From Ectocarpus siliculosus (taxonomy: Eukaryota > Sar > Phaeophyceae > Ectocarpales > Ectocarpaceae): a stretch of DNA of 64,000 nt. The stretch lies in assembly GCA_000310025.1 (NCBI GenBank), contig FN649728.1, positions 3,818,506-3,882,505 on the forward strand, written 5' to 3'. The notes beneath the pieces are model-generated. The model had not been told where the DNA came from. It worked only from the letters and a program-made list of their open reading frames with translations, and did not search any database. Positions 29,122-40,018 of this stretch are shown here, piece by piece (position 1 is the stretch's first letter; each line of letters starts with the position of its first letter). The position numbers and the translations under genes were made by a program.

Positions 29122-31134
29122 GTGGCGGCAGCGACAGCGGCAGCGACACGGATATTCCGGCGCTCCGCGGGCCCGAGGAACGGAGGCTCGCCCGCTTTGG
29201 CGAGCCGGCCGAACTCACCAGCCGCCGACTCAGGGAGAACCCTCGCCGGAACACGAGGTACGAGTCGTCAACGAGTGCCGAAGGTCTGCTCGCCCGCCAT
29301 GCATCGGCGGCCGGGCTGCCCACCCTGCCCATCACCAGCACGGAGGAGTACACCCACTGGATGCTCGCGTGTGTGGTCGACGTGGTGGAAGGGCTAGAGG
29401 CGAGGGCGGTGCAAGCGCTGCTGTGCGAGCGCGCGGAGGAGGCCAACATCGCGCGCCAAGAGGCAGAGGACTTCCTGCTGGGAGCGGAGGACCTCGTGCT
29501 CAACTCTCCAGACGCCTTCGTGAGGGCCCTGGCGTCGACCGAGCTGAGTACAGAATCCCCCATAGGCAAGCGTCCGAGTGACGTTGAATCCCCCCCCATG
29601 ACCGTAGCCGAGCGTTGCCAAGTCTGTGTACAGAGAGGGGTGGGAACAGGCCATGAGGGAAGAGTTCGATGGACACTTGGACACGGGAACGTTTTCATTC
29701 GTAGACGGTACGCCAGAGGGGCGTAGACCTGTGAGTTCTAAGTGGCGTTTTACTTGGAAGACGAACAAGGAGGGGAAAATCGAGAAGTTCAAAGCGCGTC
29801 TGGTCGCTAGGGGTTTTTCGCAAATTCCGAATGTGGACTACTTCTACTCATCCTCCCCTTGCCCATCATCCGCATCCATTAAACTGATGCTTGCGGTAGC
29901 CAATGAGAAATCATTGAAACTCAACCACTGGGATGTCAAGCAGGCGTTTACAACCGCTAAGTTAGACGAGGATGTGTTCTTGAGGCTCCCCGCGGGGTGC
30001 GGGGAAAAATCCCACAAAGTTGTGAAGGCTGAGCGTGCTATTTACGGCTTGAAGCAGAGCGGCAGGCAGTGGGGGTACCACGCTGCCGACACGCTTGTAG
30101 AAAACGGGTTCGAGCAGTGCAAGGCGGACCCGTGCGTCTTCCGCAAGATGAAAGACGATGTCGTGGTGATGATTATCGTGATTTATGTGGATGACATTTT
30201 GGTGGCTGGGTCTGATGATGATTGCAAGGAGTTGCTCGCTTCCCTCAACAAGGCATTCCCCACCAAAGACCTTGGAGAGTGTGTGTGGTTCGACGGGTGT
30301 GCCGTTGAGAGAGACCTAGAGGCTGGGACCCTTAAAATCTCCCAAACCGCGTACATTGACAGCATCGTGAATCGCTTTGATGTGCAATCGACCTCCCCCA
30401 TCCCTGCTTCCCCTGGTGCTGACCTAGGACCGAAGCGAGATGACGAAAGTGGAGGGGAGTGGCCGGTGAGAGAGGCCATCGGCAGCATGATGTGGGTGTC
30501 GACGTTCTCGCGCCCGGACATCTCGTTCGCTGTGCGTGCGGTAGCGCGCCACGCCCACGCCCCTGCCGAGAGGCACTGGAAGGCGATACGGAGGATCCTC
30601 GCCTACCTCAAAGAGACGAGGGACCTCGGGATCACCTACAAACGGGGATCGGGGCTGGGGCTGGCGGTGTACGTGGACGCTAGCTACGCCGACGCTGAGG
30701 ATAGACGTTCGGTGTCAGGGCTGGCAACAACGGTTGGAGGAACCGTCATCAGCCACGGTAGCAAGACGCAAGCTATCGTATCTTTGTCGTCTACGGAGGC
30801 AGAGTACATTGCTGCCGGAGAGGGTGTGAAAGAAGCTTTGTTCGTGCGTGCAGTGCTTTCGTTTATTGCCCCAGAGACCAGCGGCAGTAGCATTCAGGTC
30901 CTTGAGGACAATCAGGGGGCCATGGCTTTGGTGCAGAACCCCCTTAGCTCAGCGCGTAGCAAGCACATCGACGTGCGGTACCACTTCATTCGTGGATTGT
31001 TTAGGTCGGGTGACATCTCGATCAAGTTTGTGTCGACGTCGGAGCAACATGCAGACATGCTCACCAAGGCTCTTAGCAAGAGCAACCTGCAGTACCACCG
31101 GAAAAAGCTGATGAATTTGCCGGAGCTTCTGTAG
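28358..31134 (+). pseudogene. Copia pol remnant: integrase end, RT, RNase H
   Basis: The first frame (to ~29610) has the end of a Copia integrase (LWAEATAWACNALNCTS, KSPYEMWHG, KAKKCFYLGP) and a long Ser/Ala/Gly-rich linker with (AGC)n tracts. The second frame (from ~29626) carries RT: WEQAMREEFDGHL, WDVKQAFTTAKLDEDVFL, AIYGLKQSGRQW and the catalytic YVDD. RNase H follows (YVDASYAD, SSTEAEY, KHIDVRYHFIR), ending in a TAG at 31134. The two frames do not join: the upstream frame runs past the start of RT, and the RT frame has a TAG at 29605-29607, so at least one indel lies between 29605 and 29626. The RT/RNase H half is otherwise intact. Confidence 0.9.
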
Positions 31135-31444
31135 GATTTTCTAGCGCTTGGGGAAGGTCATGTATACCATGCGGGGAAAGATGCATTACTGTCGTGGGCT
31201 GTGTCCCAATGGCAGGAGTAGGAGGCTTGCCTCGCATTCTTGTCTTCGCCTTGGCCTTCCTGATAAGTGCGGCCGTTGTGATCCGCCGTGATAGCAATGG
31301 TTTGTGTTGGATGGGATTTATTTTCGAGGGGTTTTGCCCGGGCGCCGGGTTTCCCCTCGACCACCGTATTGGTATTTTATTGATGTATCCGGGGTGTTTT
31401 TGCCCCACTGATGGTTAGTCACTTGCGTGAAGAACCAGGGAGGG

Positions 31445-31698
31445 TGTTCGTGGGTCTACGGACATGGTTTGGATATGTTAGCCGTACGTACAAGTGTGAC
31501 GCAGATGGTGTAGAACCTTTTAGGTAGGGGTACGGTGATGATGCACCGGGGCCCCCTTTTGTTGTGTGCAGCAGCCCTGCTGCCACTCCTCCTTTCTGAG
31601 CACGACAGCGCCCTGGGTACGGGCGTTGCCTCACCGTCTGAAGTTAATACACTACACAAACAATACCCGATAAGTACGCGGAGTACGGCCGACAAACA
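31445..31698 (+). repeat. 3' LTR of the Copia element
   Basis: Starts TGTTCGTGGG and ends GACAAACA, preceded by a purine-rich tract (GAAGAACCAGGGAGGG, 31429-31444). Its first 30 bases match the 5' stub exactly. The sequence between pol and this LTR (31135-31428) has no gene. After 31703 the interrupted tandem repeat of the host element resumes. Confidence 0.88.
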
Positions 31699-32223
31699 GC
31701 TCCCTCGTCACACACCGAAGCAACAGCGATGACAAAGGTATCCGCCATGAGCTGTGCGTCTGATTCGTCTTGTGTGGTGATTGATACAGACCAGGACGCT
31801 ATAGGTCGCCCAGAAGTTGGGTTCGCAAAAGTTGACTGTGCACCAAAAAGACCCACCGCTGCTGCGTCCAGGCTCTTTCGGCTCGTTTGCCGCTTGTTTG
31901 CCGCACACATCGAGTTGTCCACCTGGTCAGCCGAATGACAACATTACGTCTATCGCCGAGGCTACTGACTCCGTACCAGTCACATGACACGACTCGTGCG
32001 AATACCGTTAGAGTTTGCGGGGATCATCCGTCGAGATATTCAAGTTTGTGGGCAAGTGTCATCATGTGTTGTGACAGAAAAAGGACAACAAAAAAGGACC
32101 GTCCCATCCTGTCACAAAGTTGCCCAAAAAGGGACAGGATGGGGCGATCTTTTTTCGCTGTCCCTTTTCGGGAGGTTCAAAAATGCAAAAAAAGACCACC
32201 TAACAAGTGGTTCTTGGTCAGTT

Positions 32224-32276
32224 GTCCCTTTTTGAGAAAAGGGACAGCCCAAAAAAGGACAGCTTAACAAGTGGCC
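32224..32276 (-). repeat. Right terminal inverted repeat
   Basis: 53 bases matching the left terminus in inverse orientation, followed by the TTA duplication. A subterminal copy of the CCACTTGTTA box is at 32203-32212; a similar box lies inside the left end at about 27758. Confidence 0.92.
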
Positions 32277-32494
32277 TTACTGCTGTAGTACCTTCACGCC
32301 GTTATTCTGCAACCGCAGCATCAAACCAGCCTGCAAGATTCATTCTGAATCAAAATCCCCTTAGATAATATGGTCGTCATGTCACTAAGTAGTCCCGCTT
32401 TGTTGTTATAATTTCCCGCTTCTTCAGTGCCGTTTGTCGACGACGGAGAAGTCCGACAGAACAGGCAGCTAACGCTTTTTGATGACCTTTCGCT

Positions 32495-33072
32495 AGACAT
32501 GTTGGATGAACTCACAGCATCAACAGATTATTGCGAGCAAGATTTTCCGAGCAGGTAGAGCGGGGAGTTTGGGGGTTCAATAGTTGCTATGGATTAGATT
32601 TGGTGGTACCAACTTTATCACGTATTGCAGGTTTGAGGGTATGGGTGTCTACAACGGAATTTGTTTGCGTGGCTTGTGTTTCCTCACTTCCTTTTTCTGT
32701 GTATAATAAGTCCTTTTTGCCGGCTCTCACGCCAACCCCCGCTTCCACGCCCATACTCCGGCTATCACGCCAACCCGTCTTCCACGCCTTCAGGCCTTCC
32801 ACGTTCCTACATATACTGAGTAGTCTAATGGGTAAGCCTTACTAACAACCTTTACATCAGGGCTTCCACGCCACCAGGCTTCCACGCCACCCGGCTTCCA
32901 CGCCACAACTATATTATACGAGCTTCCACGCTCCATCACGTAGGAGGGCTTTCACGCCCGCGGATAGTTTCTACATTTTGACCGTTGGCAGTACCCAGCT
33001 GCTGGCACCTTTTGTTTCCCGTCACGGGACCCCGCGCCGAGGCACCCACGCACAAAGCTACTCAACAAGACA
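32495..33072 (+). mobile_element. Solo LTR related to the intronic Gag-only element
   Basis: A 568-base LTR (32500-33067) begins TGTTGGATGAACTCACAGCA, close to the start of the LTR at 6847, and ends ACTCAACA. The 5-base duplication AGACA flanks it. Its middle is filled with GGCTTCCACGCC-type repeats, the counterpart of GGCTATCACGCC in the intact element. No internal region remains, so the two LTRs of an older copy have recombined. Confidence 0.88.
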
Positions 33073-34560
33073 CACCGTGCAACGTACCAGGTCGCTGTCT
33101 GTCATGCTCACGGGGTTTCCGTCTTTCCCCATATTTAAAAACCGCACAACACACGGGGCCTTGCGCCACTCCGTACAGAAGAGTAAATGAAAAATGCTAC
33201 TGTACCCGTCCGATCATGAGCCTCATTCACTCTAGATCACCTAACCCCGCCCACCCTTCTCCCGCGAATTCCAGCATTCGTGTGGCTTGAGTGCAGCCCC
33301 ACCATACGTGATTATGTTGTTTGGATATCTTCCTTTTGTCTAAAGAACAAATATCAACACTTGACTCCGTTTCGAACTTATTCACTACGTAAGGTACGCG
33401 CTGCACAGTTCAGCCCATGTGGCACCATGAACAATATACATGTAGCAAAAAACATGGCTTGCACTCAAGCCGTACGGGTCGACAGCCACGCCATCCCCCT
33501 CCACATACAGAGAGACGATGCACATGATAAGGAGACGAGCCTGCGTTTTTAACACCCGGCACAAAACATTCACCAACACACTCTTCCGCCTCTCGGTGGT
33601 TAATTACCGTACACGCGTTCCGACATCAAAATATAAGGCCTGGTCACACAAAGAAGGTCGGGTCGAACCACCGTCACAAGCATAGCGGCTTGTAAAGGCA
33701 TCAATCACAACCTACATTCATTGTGGCCAACCTTACGGGCGTGCTGGTGGTGAAACCGCGACTCCGCCCAAAACCCGAGCTGCATTTCCCCGACTGTGTA
33801 CCTGTGAACACCCTACCGTAAACACACATAAATATGTGCCTAATGGTTTAGAAGGGAGCAGTCACCCAGGGAGGGGGGGTAAGGCCACCTTCGATCCCAT
33901 CCTCAATCCCAACGACCTATCTATGGTTATCTCCACGTAGCGCACTTTTTTATCCTCACACAAAAAAGCACATCCAAGCGAATCCTTGGCCGACGCTCTA
34001 ATCTACAATTCCACAAGCTTTGCTGCACACCCTAAGACACCCCGCCCCGAGTGTTTTCCGTCCTGAGCACATGGCCTAGCCGGTCATGTTCGGGGAACGG
34101 AAGACCCTTCAGCACCCACAACTTCTCACCCTCGCCCATTATCCCAAGTAGTCTGATACAACTATCGAGAGGAAGGTGTAACACGAGCTCGGTCGTTGCT
34201 GATCTCGTCCCCCGCTGCCAACAATAAAAATAACCCCTGTCTGTGGAGAGATTTCGCTCGCAAGAGAAGCTCTGTTGGCATCAGACGTACACCCTGCATT
34301 GTGATCACGCGGTATCGTCTCGCTCCTGCCTTATTATGGTGGCTTTATCGAAACCGCCTTTGAAGCGTCAACAAAACACGGACACCATAAGACCAAATGA
34401 CAGCCACCGAAGCACGGCAGGCTCCACAAAGGGCATGAACGCAGCACAAAATGAAAGACACGAAGCATGGCAGGGCTATAGCGATGACCGCACGCGAAGA
34501 GGAGAAACACTGGACCTCGACATTTCAGTGGCCATGCCAGGGAGTACCCATTCCCGTTCC
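33073..34560. other. Intergenic; nothing supported
   Basis: Only short frames without recognisable domains or convincing splice sites. No repeat family identified. Short homopolymer and AT-rich stretches only. Confidence 0.5.
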
Positions 34561-34569
34561 CACCCTTGG

Positions 34570-35760
34570 CAACATTTTTCACAGTAGAAATTAGACCAAA
34601 GAAAGACTTTCCGTTGAGAACGAGATTGCCTTGTTCGACGGGACGGGTCAAAGTCTCTACTGGTACTGTGAGGGCTGCGGGGCACTTGAGCGATGGTGGA
34701 CTTCTGTACTTCAAGAAAATTGCCACAGAAGACGGCAACGTTCCGCATTCGGCCGCCCACCGCGCGCAGGGTGCGCCGTGTGTTGACCCGCTGCCCCCGC
34801 CCTTCCCGCCATCATCGGTTCCCGGCCGAGCTTGCGCTACGGCACCTGCGGCGGTGGGGAGCCGGACCCTTGGCCGAAGCAGCCATGTCCTCAGCTTCCC
34901 TCCAACTACAGCCGCCTCTTGTGCGTATTGATGGCAACACGCGCAAAAGGCAGTGGCACTCGGAGGAAGCCGAGAACACCCCTGCTTCGGCAAAGGGTCC
35001 GGTTCCCCGCCGCCGCAGGCGCGATAGCGAAAGCTTGGCCGGGGACCGCTGATGGCCGGAAGCTCTGTGGGAGCGGGTCAACACATGGTGCACCCTGAAC
35101 GCGGTGGGCAACCGAAGTTTGCCGAACTCCGCGATGTTAATGTTCGCAGGCAGGACCAACCTGGCAGCTAGGAGGTGTGTCTCTGTACCGGTGCTCCTTC
35201 CGAACACTTTCGACTAAGTAAGGAGAGGAGCTGATCTTGTCGTGGATTCCATCGGTGATTCCAAGAGGTTCTCTGGAGACCGAGCCATGGCCTGGTCCCT
35301 GGAAGCTTTGGTCTTGGCGGGTGTCATCTTCTTCGGCCTTTCCTTGCGAGTGGTGTCGAAGCTGCCGTGCAGGTGATACATTTGGGACCGAAACGTTTGT
35401 GGACGGGGAGGCTTGGCAAAACATCAAGAATATGATCTCAGGGGCCACAAGGTACTATGCAACAGGGGAGCAGTTCTTGGGCGCCATTAATGACCTCTCA
35501 AGAAGAATATTTTGGCGTACATGTACAATCAGCATCACTCGGACAAGGCAACGGGAGGGTTTACAAGGAACCAACCTCGTTTGCCACATGGCGGCCGCTG
35601 GGCCTGTGCCCCTCTTCTCGACCTTGTCCGTAAGGGGGTCACCCCGGGTGGTCGTGGCGACCAGAGCCCCCTTGAGACGCGCCGGCACGCTCGGGGCTTT
35701 AAGGTTCTCGTGACTGCTGCTTGCGGGGCGGGACATTGTTGTGGGGACAAGAACATCTAG
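34570..35760 (+). other. Unrecognised coding-like sequence around an inverted duplication
   Basis: Following an acceptor-like CAG at 34587, one plus-strand frame reads LYWYCEGCGALERWW (about 34630-34720) and another VEIRPKKDFPLRTR; only one can be real. At 35380-35510 a frame reads FVDGEAWQNIKNMISGATRY and FLGAINDLSRR; just downstream a different frame continues protein-like (AYMYNQHHSDKATGGFTRN to 35757). This looks like a gene or gene fragment with a frame change near 35510. I do not recognise the family. A ~200-base inverted duplication (34737-35130) interrupts it. Confidence 0.35.
34737..35130. repeat. Imperfect inverted duplication, ~195-base arms
   Basis: The left arm (34737-34930) and the reverse complement of the right arm (34932-35130) share CACCGCG, CAGGGTGC, TGTTGACCCGCT, CCCCGGCC-type and GAACCGGACCCTT-type blocks in the same order, with many substitutions. 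The arms nearly abut, with almost no spacer. Confidence 0.8.
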
Positions 35761-37516
35761 TGTGGGTAGTGTTGAGGGAAGGCTGTTGTTAAACATCCTC
35801 ATATAAATCTCACGGAGGATGACGTGCTGCCGAAAAACACCATGTAGGGGAGCAGAGGTTCTAACGCTGCGTACTTCTGCAAGATACAATGCTTGTGTTG
35901 GTTATTTGCTGGTGACACTGCTGTACAACGAACCCCGAAAAATGAAGCGGTCGCCAGCAGCAGCGGATGTAGCAGGTAACTTTGTTACTTACGATATTGC
36001 AGTTGACAACGACTCAATTCTCAATCTTCCATCCGCCAAGAACAGCAGCAACGGTAGCAGTGGCACCCGCAAAGCTCGTTGCCTCGCGTTGTGCAACACC
36101 GCGAGCCTTAAAAACACAGCGAGATGTTCCGACCCGTCGTGCTGCTGCTGCTACATGTATATCCTGCTGTCTCACGTGAGGAACATAAAATAATAAAATA
36201 TACAGCAGTAACGCCGAAAGCGGCGGTCAGCCGGGAGTCGACTGCTGCACTGCTGTACGAGGCGTTTCAACTGATCGATATCGTGGTAAGCAGTTCGATC
36301 TACAAGTACCACCACTTGTATCGATAAGGTAAGAAACGCAGCTGCAACTTTTGTACCGACAGAACACTCAAATGATAGAGTGCTGCAGGACCCAGGACCC
36401 AGCAGATGCTGGTCAGTCGATGGTGAAGGCAAAAAAAAAAAAACATACGTACGCTACAGCAAACAATCTGTTGTATTGACGTTTGAGTGAGGACACGCAC
36501 ATAACAAAAGCTGACACCCTCGATCGTTGACAGCTTGCCATTGTCCCAACAAACTGACGACAGCGACAAAGATACGTACTCACGTGAGGCTACGCTACGC
36601 ATCTGGTGTTGGAGAGGACGTGTGATGATCCACGATAGAGCAAGCGCAATACGGCACACGGCAGGCACACACGCGAAGAAAGCAACGCACACCTCGTCAC
36701 CTCGCAACCCTACCCTCTCCACACAATGAATGCTGCAGTGCGAAACCACGCCACTTACCACAATAGTCAGCAGCTCAGCACGCTCCCCTCGCCTTCCACA
36801 GCTCACTTTCTTTGCTCTCGTCCTGCGCCTCCCACACAGACCCGAAAATCGATCATCATGGCTGTCCAATTCTCCTCCATCGTTGAGGTACGAATGCCGA
36901 GGGAGGACCGGGATCCTGGCAGCTTGTCATCCTCTCTGTGTCGCTTTGCCATCATCCAATGCTACCACCAACCAACTAACAGTACACGTCTACGTCTACG
37001 TCTACACTCTCTGCCTGCTCTGCCTGCTCTGCAGCTCTGCAGCTCGCAGAAAAGAAGACATGAGTATTTTTCAGAATCTTTCGGTTTTACGCTCCCCACC
37101 TCTATTCAAATTTGAAATTAAAACCGCCACTTTCGTTGGATCCATCCACCACCAAAATGGCTTGCACAAGATGACAAAATACTTCTAAAGAGAGCTGTCA
37201 AGAGCTCGTCGAAGTCACCAGCGCACAAATAATAGTGTCCGGATATTTGACACATGCGCCAACAGAGCAGCAGAGACGGCCGACTCGTTGCGAACCTCGC
37301 GTCTCGCGTCATCTTCTCCCGACGGAAATTCGAACATTCAAACCAGGTTCTTGAAAGGCAAGAAACATTCTAGACGGACCATCGGGATCGTTCTTTAGGA
37401 TCGTTCTTTGGGTTCTTGGGGAACGTGGAGAACCTGGTTTTCTAGAAAGCTCCCCCTCACCCCTCTCTCCCTCTGCTCTCTCGCCGTGCCCTTCCCCCAC
37501 ACAACTCACAACATCC
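35761..37516. other. Intergenic / upstream of the PB1 gene
   Basis: No gene recognised. At 36858-36887 a ten-codon frame MAVQFSSIVE runs into a donor-like GTACGA; it could be a first exon of the downstream gene or of another transcript, but no phase-matched partner was found. CT-rich stretches precede the PB1 start codon. Confidence 0.3.
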
Positions 37517-40018
37517 ATGAACACCATCAAACACAACAACTGCGACAACAACGACAAGATGATGACCACCTCTTCCATCAAGATCAACTTCCAGGGCGCT
37601 TCACGCGACGTGAACGTTCCGGCTCCGGTTACGCTCGACAGCCTCCAAGCGGCCATCGCCGCCGCCTTCGATGCTGAGCTGCCTGTCCGCTCCCCCGCGG
37701 GGGAGGCCGCCAAGGACACCGACCTGTCGTTCACGTACAAGGATCCTGATGGGGACGACATCGTGTTCGACAAGGATTCCGAGCTGAAGCTGGCAGTGCG
37801 CCTATGCCCCAGCTCGCTCGAGATCTCGGCTGCCCTGAAGGAAAGCAAGGTGAGCGAAGAGACAGCAGATGTTTGCTTCTCTTCAAGGAGAGGAAAAAAT
37901 CACACGGTGTTGTAGCCGAGGGAGAGTCTTGCGCGAGCGGTCGCGCGTACTCGCAGGGCACAGGGTTCGATGCCGTCGCGGGTAACTAGTCGTGCTGCGA
38001 CACTCACGTCCCGTGCTCACGCTGCTTCATTCGTTGTAAAGATATTTTATTTTTGGTTGCTTCTTGAGCTGGGCGAGACAGACGTACCTACAGCAGTAGA
38101 CGTGACGAAGTTCTCGCGGCCCCGAAATATCTGGTGATCTCTCTTGGCCCTCGCCCTTTGTGTTGGTCGCCGTATCGACCCTGACCGTCTGACTTATACC
38201 ATATGGCGAGCTATCTATCATTGATCATATGTTATGTACCACCTCATGCGCATGTGGCGATTGTCTCCATCGTAGACTGCCTTCAGAACTCGATAAAATC
38301 GGTCTGACCGGAGTGGAGGAAAGAGAAACAACACATCCTCTGTAGATGCATGCAGTACACTGCTGCTCGCTGTATGCTCGCTGTATGCTCGATGTACACA
38401 GCGGCAGTGTACAGGTACTGCATGTACAATAGTCCTCTCCTCTGTTGTATATCCCCTGCCAGAACCAGGACAATAAAAAAAAACACCACCGATGCCCTGC
38501 CAGAACCAAGACCATAAAGACACCAACCACCGATATAATATCTCCAACCCCCCCCCACATCACATTTTTGCCAACGTTGAACGGCGGTTGTGCACAGACA
38601 TTATGTACCTTCTCTGTGACGAATGCTTTTGAGCTGATTTTTTTTTTTCGTTGCTGGCATTTAATTACGCATCGAAATGTTATGTACCGTATCGCACTTC
38701 ATGTTGTGTCCAGAAGTTGGCCCCATTTTACCTGCACCGCCAAGAATTCCTTTTCCCCCACAACCGCACCGCGCTGAATTCCCCCCTGCTTTCCTTGCCC
38801 ACCCTGTGCACCTCTTCCCTCTTCCCTCTTTACATGTAACCTCAGCCTGCTAACAAGCCCGACCCCGAAGCGAGGCTGTACAAGATCGCCGCCCGTAACC
38901 TGCGCGAGTACAACGGCGTGCCCTCCATGACCCCGCCCAAGCTCATCAAGACCCTGGCTTTCCTCAAGCTGAACCCGCAACGCCTCGTAAAGCAGGGCCT
39001 CGCTCCCAAGGTTCTTCTGGCTCGCATGAAGGCCGAAGCCGCCAACAACGCAAAGGTATCGAAGGTTCCTCTTGGTGACGGCAAGAACAACGAGGATCTC
39101 GCCGACTCGGTCGCCGCCGGCATGGAACTGATGAGCGTGGAGGACAAGAAAGAATGGAACGACGGCTTCGTGTCCGCCGAATCGGACGCGCCCGCTGCCG
39201 CGGCGCCCATCACCGCCGAGACTTCCTCTCCCGACAACGACAAGGAGGAGGAGAACGATGACGCTGCGCCTGAGGTCAAGAAGAACCTCATCCACAAGGC
39301 CTTCATCGCAGGCGGCATCCAGCTCCGCCCTCGCGAGGTGCGGCCCCTGCTCGTCGCCCTGGACGTCCGCCCCTGCCGGCTTGCCAAGCTCGGCCTCGTC
39401 GACGGCAAGGATCTCCGCGCCATGCTCCAAGCCGAGAAGAAGGCCGCCCACAAGCGTCACGGCCATGACAACAACAACGATGACACCGCCGCCCTCCACC
39501 ACCGCCGCCACCACCACCGCGACTACCACCGCCAGCAGCACCGCATGGCAGGCCGCCCCCACCCCTTCGCCCCGCCTCCCCCTCCCCCCCCGGCTCACCA
39601 GGAGGTCGGCGACGCCATGTTTGCCGCGCGCGGCGGCGGTGGCGGCGCCGGCGGCCGCCGCGGTGCCCCTCACCGCCACGGCCCGCCCCCTCCGATGAAA
39701 AGGATAATGCGCGGCGGCCGCCCCCACCCCTTCGCCCCCCCTCCTCCCCCGGCTCACATGGAGGACGACCACGAGGCGCCCGGTGGCGGAGGCGGTGGTC
39801 GCCGCGGTGGCCCTCTCTTCCACCCGGCCCACCAGCACTACGCGGAGGTGTTCGACGAGGATGAGGGAGGCCACCCCGGTTTCCACCCCCACCATGACCC
39901 TCCTCGCTGGATGGCGATCCGCAGGGCTCACGGCGGCGGTGGCTACGGCGGTGGCTACGGTGGTGGCTACGGCGGCGGTGTTGGCCAGCAGCAGCGCAGG
40001 GACTACTACTGGGGGTGA
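37517..40018 (+). CDS. PB1-domain protein with two helical repeats and Gly/Pro/His-rich tail
   Basis: Two exons, 37517-37849 and 38846-40018, joined in phase 0, give 501 residues. Residues ~17-95 form a PB1 domain (IKINFQGASRDVNVP, LSFTYKDPDGDDIV, ELKLAVRL), a ubiquitin-fold module that pairs with other PB1 domains in signalling and selective-autophagy scaffolds. The acidic DPDGDD segment resembles the OPCA motif. Two related helical segments follow, around residues 130-175 and 260-305 (KLIKTLAFLKLNPQRLVKQG and EVRPLLVALDVRPCRLAKLG). The tail is rich in His, Gly and Pro (HPFAPPPPP twice, GGYGGGYGGG). No ZZ or UBA domain is seen, so it is not simply p62/NBR1. A second ATG at 37559 is a possible start. 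The single intron is 996 bases. Confidence 0.85.

Larger units (their letters stand above)
28323..31703 (+). mobile_element. 5'-deleted Ty1/copia retrotransposon with TSD
   Basis: A 30-base stub of the 5' LTR (28328-28357) is followed directly by the end of integrase, RT and RNase H, then a complete 254-base LTR (31445-31698). The duplication GCTCC flanks both ends (28323-28327, 31699-31703). Gag, protease and the integrase core are missing, so a deletion joined the LTR stub to pol after, or during, insertion. The insertion split a tandem repeat of the surrounding TIR element. Confidence 0.92.
27674..32279. mobile_element. TIR DNA element, PIF/Harbinger-like by its TSD
   Basis: Near-perfect inverted termini (27677-27730 and 32224-32276) start GGCCACTTGTTAAGCTGTCC and differ by one base in an A/T run. 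The 3-base duplication TTA flanks both ends (27674-27676, 32277-32279). TTA duplications with GG-starting termini are typical of PIF/Harbinger elements. No transposase is seen, so it is non-autonomous. The inside holds ~223-bp tandem repeats, a Copia insertion (28328-31698) and, near the right end, a hairpin (11-base stem CCCATCCTGTC at 32103-32113 pairing with 32133-32143). Confidence 0.85.

Noticed and set aside
28646-29698. 350-codon minus-strand frame over the Copia pol
   Set aside because: It is the antisense shadow of the Ser/Ala/Gly-rich pol linker; no domain of its own.
38699-39931. 410-codon minus-strand frame opposite the PB1 gene
   Set aside because: Antisense shadow of the His/Gly/Pro-rich coding exon; low complexity and no domain.
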